Source: Frigoribacterium sp. PvP032
GTDB lineage: Bacteria > Actinomycetota > Actinomycetes > Actinomycetales > Microbacteriaceae
Assembly (NCBI RefSeq): GCF_017833035.1
Contig: NZ_JAFIBM010000001.1
Location: 2,997,762-3,061,761, forward strand
Direction of reading: 5' to 3'
Length of the DNA stretch: 64,000 nucleotides
Part shown: in pieces, positions 55,013-63,563 of the stretch
Layout of the letters: each line of letters opens with the position of its first letter
Numbering within the stretch: position 1 is the first letter of the stretch
Made by a program: the position numbers and the translations under genes
The notes under the pieces: generated by a model
The model's input: only the letters and a program-made list of their open reading frames with translations
Database searches by the model: none
What the model was told of the DNA's origin: nothing

Positions 55013-55975
55013 ATGACCGCCCCCGCATCGACCGCCACGAAGGTCAGAGCACCTCGTGCGCCGCGTCGCCCCGCAGACAGGATCTTCTCGGGCAGCACGA
55101 TCGTCGCCGGCGGTCTCATCCTCGCCATACTCGCCGCCGTCGCGCTGTTCCTGATCGTCCAGAGCGTCCCCGCCCTCACCGCAGACCCGTCGGACATCTC
55201 CCTCTCGGGCTTCCCCGACTCGTTCTGGCAGTACGTCGGACCGCTCGCCTTCGGCACGGTCTACGCAGCGGCGCTCGCCCTCGTCATGGCCCTCCCCGTG
55301 GCCATCGGCATCGCGCTCTTCATCTCGCACTACGCGCCCCGCCGCCTGGCCGCGGGCCTCGGCTACGTCATCGACCTTCTGGCCGCCGTGCCGTCGGTGG
55401 TCTTCGGCCTGTGGGGAGGCATCGTCCTCGCGCCCGCGGTCCAGCCCGTCTACTCGTGGATGACCGACAACCTCGGCTGGTTCCCGCTCTTCGCCGGTCC
55501 CGTGTCGGGCACCGGCCGCACGCTGCTGACCGCCTCCATCGTGCTCGCGGTGATGATCCTGCCGATCATCACCGCGCTGAGCCGCGAGGTGTTCCTGCAG
55601 ACGCCGACCCTGCACGAGGAGGCGGCCCTCGCGCTGGGTGCCACCCGTTGGGAGATGATCCAGGTGGCGGTCCTGCCCTTCGGCCGCCCCGGCATCATCT
55701 CGGCCTCGATGCTCGGCCTCGGCCGGGCCCTCGGCGAGACCATGGCCGTCGCGCTCGTGCTGTCGCCGGCGCTCGTCATCAACCCGGCGATCCTCACCTC
55801 GACGAACTCGTCGACGATCGCCGCCAACATCGCCCTGAGGTTCCCCGAGGCGCACGACATCGGCATCAACACCCTCATCGCGACCGGTCTCGTCCTGTTC
55901 GTCATCACGCTGGTCGTCAACTCGATCGCCCGCATCGTCATCAACCGCCGCAAGGCCTTCTCCGGAGCGAACTGA
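55013..55975 (+). CDS. pstC: PstC phosphate transporter permease
   Basis: 320 residues, about six membrane segments, with the binding-protein-dependent permease EAA loop TLHEEAALALGATRWEMIQVAVLPFGRPGII. Stop overlaps pstA by one base (TGATG). Confidence 0.95.
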   Translation: MTAPASTATKVRAPRAPRRPADRIFSGSTIVAGGLILAILAAVALFLIVQSVPALTADPSDISLSGFPDSFWQYVGPLAFGTVYAAALALVMALPVAIGIALFISHYAPRRLAAGLGYVIDLLAAVPSVVFGLWGGIVLAPAVQPVYSWMTDNLGWFPLFAGPVSGTGRTLLTASIVLAVMILPIITALSREVFLQTPTLHEEAALALGATRWEMIQVAVLPFGRPGIISASMLGLGRALGETMAVALVLSPALVINPAILTSTNSSTIAANIALRFPEAHDIGINTLIATGLVLFVITLVVNSIARIVINRRKAFSGAN

Positions 55976-57072
55976 TGGCCACCACCACCCAGGACCGTCC
56001 CCGCACGGCCAGCCGCACCGTCAACACCCTCACCACCGGACGCCTGCCCAAGGGCGCGCCGCTGGTCATCCTCGCCGGCAGCTGGGCGATCATGCTCGTC
56101 GTCTTCGGCCTGCTCCAGGCCGGCGGCGTCACCGAGACCTTCAACTGGGTCGCCGCGATCGTGCTCGGCACGATCCTCTACGCCGCGCTCGTGTTCGTCA
56201 TCTCGATGCAGGTCGAGGGCATCCGCCGCGCGAAGGACCGCGTCGTCACGACCCTGGTCAGCGCCGCGTTCATCCTCGCGCTGATCCCGCTCATCTCGGT
56301 CCTCTTCACCGTCGTGACCTCCGGCGCGGCTCGCTTCGACGGCGACTTCTTCGCCATGTCGATGCGCAACGTGGTCGGCGCGGGCGGCGGCGGGCTGCAC
56401 GCCCTCACCGGCACCCTGCTGATCACGGCCCTGGCCGCCGTGATCTCGGTGCCGATCGGTCTGCTCACGGCCATCTACCTCGTCGAGTACGGCCGCGGCC
56501 GCCTGGCGCGCGCGATCACCTTCTTCGTCGACGTCATGACGGGCATCCCGTCGATCGTCGCCGGCCTGTTCGCCTACGCCCTGTTCGTGATCTTCTTCGG
56601 CGAGGGCGTCCGCATGGGCGCCGCCGGCTCGGTGGCCCTGGCCGTGCTGATGATCCCCGTCGTCGTGCGCAGCACGGAGGAGATGCTCAAGCTCGTCCCG
56701 AACGAGCTGCGCGAGGCCGCCTACGCGCTCGGCGTGCCGAAGTGGCTGACGATCCTCAAGGTCGTGCTCCCCACCTCCATCGCGGGCATCACCACCGGCG
56801 TCATGCTCTCGATCGCCCGCGTCATCGGCGAGACGGCCCCGCTGCTCATCACCGCCGGCTTCACGGCGAGCATGAACTACGACCTGTTCGACGGCCGCAT
56901 GCAGTCGCTGCCGGTCTTCGCCTACAGCTCGTACGTCAGCCAGGGCACCGACGCCACCGCCTACATCGACCGCGCGTGGACCTCGGCCCTGACGCTGATC
57001 CTCATCGTCATGGCGCTGAACCTGCTGGCCCGCCTCATCGCGCGCCTCTTCGCCCCCAAGCTCGGCCGCTGA
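55975..57072 (+). CDS. pstA: PstA phosphate transporter permease
   Basis: 365 residues with an N-terminal extension and about eight hydrophobic segments; the EAA loop is VPNELREAAYALGVPKWLTILKVVLPTSIAGI. Membrane partner of PstC. The final 86 nt before pstB contain a GCGCCTCCT motif. Confidence 0.95.
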   Translation: MATTTQDRPRTASRTVNTLTTGRLPKGAPLVILAGSWAIMLVVFGLLQAGGVTETFNWVAAIVLGTILYAALVFVISMQVEGIRRAKDRVVTTLVSAAFILALIPLISVLFTVVTSGAARFDGDFFAMSMRNVVGAGGGGLHALTGTLLITALAAVISVPIGLLTAIYLVEYGRGRLARAITFFVDVMTGIPSIVAGLFAYALFVIFFGEGVRMGAAGSVALAVLMIPVVVRSTEEMLKLVPNELREAAYALGVPKWLTILKVVLPTSIAGITTGVMLSIARVIGETAPLLITAGFTASMNYDLFDGRMQSLPVFAYSSYVSQGTDATAYIDRAWTSALTLILIVMALNLLARLIARLFAPKLGR

Positions 57073-57158
57073 CGGCCACGCGCCTCCTCGTCCCTCTTCC
57101 CCCCGCGTCTCCGCACCCGACACGCAGCACGACGCCGCACCTCACCGAAGGAACCTGA

Positions 57159-57938
57159 ATGTCCAAGCGCATCGAGGTCAAGGACCTCAACGTCTACTAC
57201 AGCAAGTTCAAGGCCGTCGAGGACGTCAACATCACCATCGAGCCCCGCACCGTCACGGCCTTCATCGGCCCGTCCGGCTGCGGCAAGTCGACGTTCCTCC
57301 GCACTCTGAACCGCATGCACGAGGTCATCCCCGGCGCCTACGTCGACGGCGAGGTGCTGATCGACGGCAACGACCTGTACAGCCCCGGTGTCGACCCCGT
57401 GCTCGTCCGCCGTCAGGTCGGCATGGTGTTCCAGCGCCCGAACCCGTTCCCCACCATGAGCATCCGCGACAACGTGCTCGCCGGCGTGAAGCTCAACAAC
57501 CGCCGCATGGGCAAGGGCGAGCAGGACGACCTGGTCGAGAGCTCGCTGCAGGGCGCCAACCTCTGGAACGAGGTCAAGGACCGCCTCGACAAGCCCGGCT
57601 CCGGTCTCTCGGGCGGCCAGCAGCAGCGTCTCTGCATCGCGCGCGCCGTCGCCGTCTCCCCCGACGTGATCCTGATGGACGAGCCCTGCTCGGCCCTCGA
57701 CCCGATCTCGACGCTGGCCATCGAGGACCTGATCGAGGAGCTCAAGCAGCAGTACACGATCGTCATCGTGACCCACAACATGCAGCAGGCCAGCCGCGTC
57801 AGCGACAAGACGGCCTTCTTCAACATCGCCGGCACCGGCAAGCCCGGCAAGCTCATCGAGTACGACGACACCGCCACGATGTTCTCGAAGCCCAGCGTCC
57901 AGGCGACCGAGGACTACGTCTCCGGCCGCTTCGGCTGA
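57159..57938 (+). CDS. pstB: PstB phosphate transporter ATPase
   Basis: 259 residues. Walker [11 protein letters not shown]-loop [11 protein letters not shown], signature [13 protein letters not shown], Walker [12 protein letters not shown] and H-loop [11 protein letters not shown]-hydrolysing subunit of the PstSCAB phosphate importer. Followed by a strong hairpin. Confidence 0.97.
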   Translation: MSKRIEVKDLNVYYSKFKAVEDVNITIEPRTVTAFIGPSGCGKSTFLRTLNRMHEVIPGAYVDGEVLIDGNDLYSPGVDPVLVRRQVGMVFQRPNPFPTMSIRDNVLAGVKLNNRRMGKGEQDDLVESSLQGANLWNEVKDRLDKPGSGLSGGQQQRLCIARAVAVSPDVILMDEPCSALDPISTLAIEDLIEELKQQYTIVIVTHNMQQASRVSDKTAFFNIAGTGKPGKLIEYDDTATMFSKPSVQATEDYVSGRFG

Positions 57939-57952
57939 GCCCGGCACGACGT

Positions 57953-57990
57953 GAAGGAGGCGGCCCACCTGCTGGTGGGCCGCCTCCTTC
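57953..57990. terminator. Hairpin between pstB and the anti-sigma factor gene
   Basis: 17-bp perfect arms 57953-57969 (GAAGGAGGCGGCCCACC) and 57974-57990, loop TGCT. Serves both convergent genes. Confidence 0.88.
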
Positions 57991-58018
57991 GTCGTGTGGT
58001 GCGGTGGCGCTGTCTCGG

Positions 58019-58930
58019 CTACGCGGCCTGCACGGCCATGATCGGGTCGCTCGTGGGCTGCTCGGAGCCGCCGGCGGGCTCGACCGTCAGGCCGATGGTG
58101 TCGCCGGGCTTCATCTCGCCCTTGAGCACCTTGGTGACCGTCGAGTCGGTGTCGGTGTCGAACGTGCCGGCGGGGACGGCACCGTCGGCGCCGATGTACC
58201 AGAGCTCGTACGTCTGGTCGCCGGGCAGCGACGTGAGGCCGTCGAGGACGACCGCCGAGCGCTTGAGCTCGTTCGACCAGACCAGCGTCGCGGTGCCGCC
58301 GGTGCTGACGTCGGTGACCGTGCGCTGGAAGTCGCCCGCCGCGTAGATCTCGTCTATCGAAGAGGCCGTGGGCCCCTGCTGCTGGCTCGGGCCGGTGACC
58401 TCGGACAGCAGCGCGCCTCCTCCGAAGAAGAGCGCAGCGGCTGCCGCGGCGACGCCGAGCATCGCGACGGGACGGGTGAACCAGCGGGCACGGGCGGCAC
58501 CCGTCGGCTCGATCACCCTGGCAGCGGTCTCGGACTCGCTCGGCTCCATCTCGGGGACGGCGTGGCGGCCGGGGCGGGCGATCTCGTGGTCGTCACCCGC
58601 GCCTCCTGCGACCTGGGCCGCTGCCGGCGTCTGCGAGGCAGAGTCGGAGGTGGTCTGGGCGGGCAGCTGAGGCAGCCCGACGATGGCGTCCATGATGCTC
58701 GCGCGGAGGGCGGCCGAAGGCATCACGGGCGGTGCCGCGTGGGCGAGCAGCAATGCGGTCTCTCTCAATTCGGTCACTTCCCTTCTGGTGCTCTCGGACT
58801 CCTCCAGCAGAGTCTCGAAGTCGTGTCGTTCGTCGTCGCTCAGGGCGTCGAGTGCGTAGGCACCCGACATCGCCTCGAGCGAGTCGTGGGGCGGGTTGCC
58901 GCCAGTGGTGGAGTCGTCGCGGTAGGTCAC
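58019..58930 (-). CDS. rskA: RskA-type anti-sigma factor
   Basis: 303 residues. The cytoplasmic N-terminus (about 1-100) lacks the zinc HCC motif, one transmembrane segment lies at about 150-172 (PVAMLGVAAAAAALFFGGGAL), and the exported C-terminus has a RskA beta domain (ATLVWSNELKRSAVVLDGLTSLPGDQTYELWYIGADG). It should hold SigK inactive until cleaved. GTG at 58930 overlaps the sigK stop (GTGA). Confidence 0.92.
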   Translation of the reverse strand: MTYRDDSTTGGNPPHDSLEAMSGAYALDALSDDERHDFETLLEESESTRREVTELRETALLLAHAAPPVMPSAALRASIMDAIVGLPQLPAQTTSDSASQTPAAAQVAGGAGDDHEIARPGRHAVPEMEPSESETAARVIEPTGAARARWFTRPVAMLGVAAAAAALFFGGGALLSEVTGPSQQQGPTASSIDEIYAAGDFQRTVTDVSTGGTATLVWSNELKRSAVVLDGLTSLPGDQTYELWYIGADGAVPAGTFDTDTDSTVTKVLKGEMKPGDTIGLTVEPAGGSEQPTSDPIMAVQAA

Positions 58931-59535
58931 GATGCCACTCCCATCTCGTCGCGCAGGCGGATCATGCCGTCGCGCAACCTCGTCTTGACGGTGCCGATCG
59001 GCACCCCCAGCATCGCGGCCACCTCGCTGTGGCTGTAGCCGCCGTAGTACGCCAGCCTGACGGCCTGGCTCTGGAGCTCCGTGAGTCGTCCCAGTGCACG
59101 CTCGACGCGCTCGTGCTCGATCCGGATCTCGACGGACTCGGTGACCGAGTCGTAGCCGGGCTCCAGGTCGCGCACGCCGATCTTGAGGTCTCGGTCGCGG
59201 CCGGCCTGCGAGGCGCGGACACGGTCGACGGCCCGGCGGTGGGCCATCGTCAACATCCAGCTGGAGGCGCTGCCCCGGGTGGTGTCGAAGCGAGCGGCGT
59301 TCTGCCAGATCTCGAGGAACACCTCCTGGGTGACCTCCTCTGACTGCGAGTGGTCTTTCAGGAGCCGCTTGATCAGGCCCATCACACGGGGTGCGGTCTG
59401 GTCGTACAGCTCGGCGAAGGCCACTCGATCGGCCTGGGCGACCTTCACGAGGAGCTCGTCAGGTGTCGACGCACGCGCCTCTTCCTGGGGAGTCTCGATG
59501 TCATGGGTCACGAGCTTCAGCATGTCAGGGTTCAC
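58927..59535 (-). CDS. sigK: SigK-type ECF sigma factor
   Basis: 202 residues from GTG 59535 (ATG 59523 also possible, with GAGGTG upstream). Region 2 (FAELYDQTAPRVMGLIKRLL, DHSQSEEVTQEVFLEIWQNAARFD) and region 4 (LTELQSQAVRLAYYGGYSHSEVAAML, GVPIGTVKTRLRDGMIRLR) are complete. It recruits RNA polymerase to stress promoters under control of the membrane anti-sigma factor encoded next. The 620 bp upstream hold no gene. Confidence 0.93.
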   Translation of the reverse strand: MNPDMLKLVTHDIETPQEEARASTPDELLVKVAQADRVAFAELYDQTAPRVMGLIKRLLKDHSQSEEVTQEVFLEIWQNAARFDTTRGSASSWMLTMAHRRAVDRVRASQAGRDRDLKIGVRDLEPGYDSVTESVEIRIEHERVERALGRLTELQSQAVRLAYYGGYSHSEVAAMLGVPIGTVKTRLRDGMIRLRDEMGVAS

Positions 59536-60157
59536 CTCGATCCGCTCGTGTCGGGTTGACCGTCACAGGATCGTGACGGGTTCGTGCTGGTGTCTCGGTC
59601 GTTGCTGGTGGTGCGAAGTCGTTCTGGTCGAGCTGGTCCTCGCTGGTGTGAGTCGCTCCCCCCGCCCGGTGACCGTCTGGGATGGCGTTCAGGCCCGGGC
59701 CGAGCGGAGGGAACGACCGCGTCGTCCCGCCAGTCAGGGCGGCGGGAAGTCAGCGGAGGATCTCTCGATCCCTCACGCTCATGGTTCGGCACCGGGGGGC
59801 TGCCGGTTTGGGCGACTTTGCCTCAGGTGCAAGGAGCCTCCGGCACGGGCTGCGCCTGCACGGTGGCCGAGTGGTCACGAACGGTCGGCCTCGGTACCGG
59901 AGAGCACCTCTTCGGACCACTCGGCGGCGGCCGTCGACGGAGTGCATCGATGAAGTGCACGGCCCCGGCTGGCCCGAGCGGGGATGGTCACGCTCGGTGC
60001 GGGGAAGAGGGTGTCGAGCCGCAGGAACGCCTCTCGGCGCGAGGCCGCTCGAAGCGGCTAAATTTGGAGCCCGGGGTTTCTACGGCCCGACAGTGATCGA
60101 GTCTAACCGCCGTCGCCGAGCCTCGCACGGGCGTTCGCCGGGTGCGAACGCGGAGCG
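59536..60157. other. Long gene-free region upstream of sigK
   Basis: About 620 bp with no convincing coding frame. It contains no strong hairpin. It may hold sigK promoters and control sites, which here could include a sigK-type -35/-10 pair, but I cannot place one with confidence. Confidence 0.5.
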
Positions 60158-60787
60158 TCAGTCGAGGCTGCCGTCGCGCCAGAGCGCAGCGCAGGCGGTG
60201 AGGTCGACGCCGAGCTCTGAGAGGCGGAGCGCACGCCGGGTCAGCGTCGAGGCGAGGTCCGAGCCGATCGTGTCCTGCTCGTCGGCCACCGTCGTGGCGC
60301 CGGCCGCCGCCAGGCGGCAGAAGGCCGCGCCGCGCTCGAGCGCGACCGCGAAGTCGCCGTCGAACACCCCGCGGAGGATGAGGTCGGCCAGCGCGAGCAC
60401 CTCGGCCGGGGTCGCGGGCGTCGGGGCCCCGGCGACGATCGGGTCGATGGTGGTCGACGTCTCGACGCCGCGGTCGAAGAGGTACGTGACCTCCTCCGGC
60501 GCCTGACGGATGACCGCGCGCACGAGGTAGATCCGCCACAGCGCGCCCGGCAGGGTGTGCGGAGCAGCCCGGGCCCACAGCTCGGCGACGACGTCGATGC
60601 CGTGCTCGTCGCTGAACGAGACGAGCCGGTCGAGGATCTCGGGCTGCGGGTCGTGCTTCACCCTCGCGACGAGGGCGGCGGCCGACTCGTGCGCGATCCG
60701 GTTCACGGTCGCCGGGTCGTCGCCTCCCTGGAACGCCTCGAAGGCGGCGCTGGGGAACTGGGTCGGGCGGTGGAAGTCTCTGGGCAT
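60158..60787 (-). CDS. Conserved hypothetical actinobacterial protein
   Basis: 209 residues from ATG 60787, which has TATCGT 7 nt upstream. Mostly helical (PATVNRIAHESAAALVARVKH, LPGALWRIYLVRAVIRQAPEEVTYLFDRG); no catalytic motif is visible. No function assigned. It lies between sigK and the tRNA-Lys gene. Confidence 0.78.
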   Translation of the reverse strand: MPRDFHRPTQFPSAAFEAFQGGDDPATVNRIAHESAAALVARVKHDPQPEILDRLVSFSDEHGIDVVAELWARAAPHTLPGALWRIYLVRAVIRQAPEEVTYLFDRGVETSTTIDPIVAGAPTPATPAEVLALADLILRGVFDGDFAVALERGAAFCRLAAAGATTVADEQDTIGSDLASTLTRRALRLSELGVDLTACAALWRDGSLD

Positions 60788-60921
60788 CGCCTCGACGATA
60801 CGCGCGTGCACCGACAGCGGCGTGTGCGCCGGGCCTCGTCCGGCTGCGTCGCCCACAGCCGCGAAGGAGGCGCGCTGCCGGCCCGCGAGGACTCCCCCGA
60901 TCCCGTATCGTTGACGCTCGA

Positions 60922-60994
60922 GGGCCTCTAGCTCAGTTGGTAGAGCATCGGACTTTTAATCCGCGGGTCATGGGTTCGAGCCCCATGGGGCCCA
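60922..60994 (+). tRNA. tRNA-Lys (anticodon UUU)
   Basis: 73 nt with 7-bp acceptor stem (GGGCCTC with GGGGCCC, one G-U), D-loop AGTTGGTA, anticodon loop CTTTTAA, T-loop TTCGAGC and discriminator A. The CCA end is not encoded (ACGACC follows). Confidence 0.95.
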
Positions 60995-61002
60995 CGACCT
61001 CG

Positions 61003-61038
61003 GGAGGCGGCGTCCGGCACGGCCGGTGCGCCGCCTCC
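61003..61038 (+). terminator. Hairpin after tRNA-Lys
   Basis: GGAGGCGGCG (61003-61012) pairs with CGCCGCCTCC (61029-61038), 10-bp stem, just after the tRNA. Confidence 0.78.
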
Positions 61039-61421
61039 TTCGTCGTCGGGACGAGCGCGGACGTGGCTGCAGCGCCGACGCGGGAGACGAGCGTGCCCCC
61101 GACCGGCGGAGCCAGCGGGGGCACGGTGCACCAGGAGCGGCTCCGGTCCCCGGATCAGGTGGGGATCGGCGCACGGACCTCTCGGCGACTTGTGTCCGGT
61201 AACCAGCCGAACGGATACACGTTAGCGCCCGAACTGGCAGATGCGGACGTGTGGCAGGACCGCTTGCGCATACTGGACAACAGGTCAGCGGGTCGGTTTC
61301 ACCGGACGGCACGTGTTGCGCAACCGCAGCGGCGCCCCCGTCGACGCCTCCGAAGCAGCAAGCCACGCGATGACGACAAGACGACGCGGAACACCACGTC
61401 GCTTCGTCGTCGTCGCGTCGC
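61039..61421. other. Gene-free region after tRNA-Lys
   Basis: About 380 bp without a convincing frame. Composition is less GC-rich than its surroundings around 61195-61300. No repeats, tRNA or hairpin of note. Confidence 0.45.
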
Positions 61422-62396
61422 CTAGGCCCGAGCCGAGCCGCCAGAGGCGCCCGCGGCCCCCGCGGCAGCCTCGACCCGACGGATGCCCCACGCGGCCGTC
61501 CACGTCTCGCCCGGCTCGAGCCAGACGAGCCCCTCGCCGGTCGCGAGCGCGTTCGGCGGCGCAGTCATCGGCTCGACCGCGACGGCGAGCCCCTCGACCC
61601 CCGCTCGCGGGAAGTTCCGCGGCGTGAACACCTGCACGTACGGGAACGCCTCGTCCTGCCACAGCTCCGTCGCCGTGCCGTCGGGCGCGGTCAGCCGCGT
61701 GCGTCGCACGCCGTCAGCACCGGGCTGCACGTCACGGAATGGCGCGTCGAGGTCGAGGTCGCCGAGCCGGGGCCCGCCACGGAGGTCGGCCGACGTGCCT
61801 GCCACGGGCGACGTGCCGGTCGGGATGCCGCGTTCGCTGACCTCGTACCGGGTCGCCGCCTCCAGCGTGATCGTCAGGGTCGCCGGGTCGTGCTCGCCGA
61901 CGCGCAGGAACGGGTGCGAGCCGACGGCGAACGGCGCCCGCGACGCACCGACGTTCGAGACGGTGTGCACCACCCGCATCCCGTCGGCGACGAGCTCGTG
62001 GCGCACCGTCGTCTCGAGCGTGGAGGGCCAGCCGTGCTGCGGGAACACCGTCGCCGCGAGCGTCACCGCGTGCGGCTGCACGTCGACCGCCCGGTACGCC
62101 GTCCAGCGGAGCAGACCGTGGCTCGCGTTGCCCTTGGCCGGCTCGGTGAGGTCGAGCTGCAGCTCGCGGCCGTCGAGGGTCCAGCGGCCGCCGTCGACGC
62201 GGTTCGGCCAGGGGAACAACGTGATGCCGCACGCCGACGGCGGCGTCTCGTGCTCGGCGAACGTCTCGGTGAGCGCCTCGCCGTCGACGGCGAGCGCGCG
62301 CAGCCCGGCGGCGACCTCGGTCACCGTCGCGGTGACGACGCGACCGTCCGCCTCGAGCCGCAGCTCGTGCTGGTGTCCGGAGGGTGGAGTCGGCAT
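61422..62396 (-). CDS. Aldose 1-epimerase family protein
   Basis: 324 residues. Galactose-mutarotase fold with ITLFPWPNRVDGGRW, catalytic His in NASHGLLRW and the second in VGSHPFLRVG, and Glu in VEPMTAPPNALATGEGLVWLEPGE. It interconverts sugar anomers. The gene start at 62396 is preceded by AAGGGACG. The DeoR-type regulator gene ends 113 bp upstream. Confidence 0.9.
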   Translation of the reverse strand: MPTPPSGHQHELRLEADGRVVTATVTEVAAGLRALAVDGEALTETFAEHETPPSACGITLFPWPNRVDGGRWTLDGRELQLDLTEPAKGNASHGLLRWTAYRAVDVQPHAVTLAATVFPQHGWPSTLETTVRHELVADGMRVVHTVSNVGASRAPFAVGSHPFLRVGEHDPATLTITLEAATRYEVSERGIPTGTSPVAGTSADLRGGPRLGDLDLDAPFRDVQPGADGVRRTRLTAPDGTATELWQDEAFPYVQVFTPRNFPRAGVEGLAVAVEPMTAPPNALATGEGLVWLEPGETWTAAWGIRRVEAAAGAAGASGGSARA

Positions 62397-62463
62397 GGTC
62401 GTCCCTTCGTCGTGAACGTCGCGACCGGCATGAGCGTCGTCGCAGGAGGTGCGGGTGCGGACT

Positions 62464-62507
62464 GCAGGAGGCACGGCCGTGCCGGTGGCCGGCACCGCGC
62501 CTCCTGC
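62464..62507. terminator. Imperfect hairpin between the DeoR and epimerase genes
   Basis: GCAGGAGGC (62464-62472) pairs with GCCTCCTGC (62499-62507) with an inner TGCCGG/CCGGCA stem (62480-62485 and 62489-62494). Built partly from the GCGCCTCCT motif. Confidence 0.65.
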
Positions 62508-62508
62508 G

Positions 62509-63396
62509 TCAGCCTGCCAGGTCGTCGTCGGCCCCGTCCGGGTCGGCTGCGGCACCCGTGTCCGGACCGATGGCCGGCCCGCCCTCGGGCTCGGCGGGCA
62601 GCTCGGCCTCGACGACCTCGAGCCCGGCTCGTCGAAGGGCATCGACCTGTCCGGCGTCGGCGTCCGCGGTGATCAGCGCCTCGAACCGGTCGAGCGGGCC
62701 GATCACGCCGAGGTGCGCCTCGCCGAGCTTGCTGCCGTCGGCCACGATGTACGAGCGCCGCGCGGTGGTGGTCATCAGGCGCTTGAGATCGGTCTCTGGC
62801 AGGTTGACGTTGGTCGCGCCGTGCTCGGCGTGCACGCCGGTGCAGCCGATGAACGCGAGGTCGGCGGTGATCGAGCTGAACACGCTGGTCGCGAGCGGGT
62901 TGACGAGGGAGTGCTGCAGCGGGCGGAGCGTGCCGCCCGAGACGATCACCGTGAAGCGCGGCACCGCCTGCTCGAGGGCGAGCGCGATCGTCAGCCCGTT
63001 CGTCACGACGACGACCCCCTCGAGGTCGTGCCGGTCGAGCAGCGCCAGCGCGATCTGCGTCGTGGTCGTGCCGACGTCGATCACGACGCAGTCGCCCGAG
63101 CGCACGAGCGCGGCGGCTCGGTCGCCGATCGCCTTCTTGGCGTCGGTGCCGACCGCGCTCTCCTCCTCGAAGGGGCGCTCGACCGGGCGCTCGACGGAGA
63201 GGGCGCCGCCGTGCACCCGCGACAGCAGGCCCTCGGCGGCGAGGCTCTCGAGGTCGGTGCGGATCGTCACCTCGGAGAGGCGGAACTCACGCGCCAGCTC
63301 GGCGGTCGAGACGAACCCGCGGCGGCCCACGATGTCCGCGATGCGGTCGCGACGACGCTCGCCGGGCAGCGGGGCGTCGACGGGGTTGCGGGTCAC
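62509..63396 (-). CDS. DeoR/GlpR-family sugar-metabolism repressor
   Basis: 295 residues from GTG 63396 (a start 14 codons earlier at 63438 is also possible). N-terminal HTH (RRDRIADIVGRRGFVSTAELAREFRLSEVTIRTDL) and the DeoR sugar-phosphate sensor domain with GTTTTQIA, TNGLTIALAL and VADGSKLGEAH. It probably senses a sugar phosphate and controls the neighbouring galT and epimerase genes. GAAAGCAGGTGAAAGCA upstream (63407-63432) contains a direct TGCTTTC repeat that could be an operator. Confidence 0.9.
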   Translation of the reverse strand: MTRNPVDAPLPGERRRDRIADIVGRRGFVSTAELAREFRLSEVTIRTDLESLAAEGLLSRVHGGALSVERPVERPFEEESAVGTDAKKAIGDRAAALVRSGDCVVIDVGTTTTQIALALLDRHDLEGVVVVTNGLTIALALEQAVPRFTVIVSGGTLRPLQHSLVNPLATSVFSSITADLAFIGCTGVHAEHGATNVNLPETDLKRLMTTTARRSYIVADGSKLGEAHLGVIGPLDRFEALITADADAGQVDALRRAGLEVVEAELPAEPEGGPAIGPDTGAAADPDGADDDLAG

Positions 63397-63453
63397 CCCC
63401 TGATCTTCGTATGCTTTCACCTGCTTTCGCAAGCGCAAGTCGCGGGGGCGTCC

Positions 63454-63551
63454 GCAGGTCCCACCCCCGCCCCGCAGGTCCCACCCCGCCCCGCAGGTCC
63501 CACCCCCGCCCCGCAGGTCCCACCCCGCCCCGCAGGTCCCACCCCGCCCCT
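63454..63551. repeat. Tandem repeat of five GCAGGTCCCACCCC units upstream of galT
   Basis: GCAGGTCCCACCCC occurs at 63454, 63474, 63493, 63513 and 63532, alternating 20- and 19-bp spacing (39-bp higher-order unit). It fills most of the space between the divergent DeoR and galT genes, ending 12 nt before the galT ATG. Confidence 0.9.
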
Positions 63552-63563
63552 CTAGGAGGCACC

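Noticed and set aside
59866-59910. A tRNA-Ser-like fragment (GGCCGAGTGGTCACGAACGGTC)
   Set aside because: There is no T-loop TTCGAAT, acceptor stem or anticodon loop of the right layout.
61231-61425. Frames in the tRNA-to-epimerase gap
   Set aside because: Arg/Pro-rich shadow composition without start signals or family similarity.
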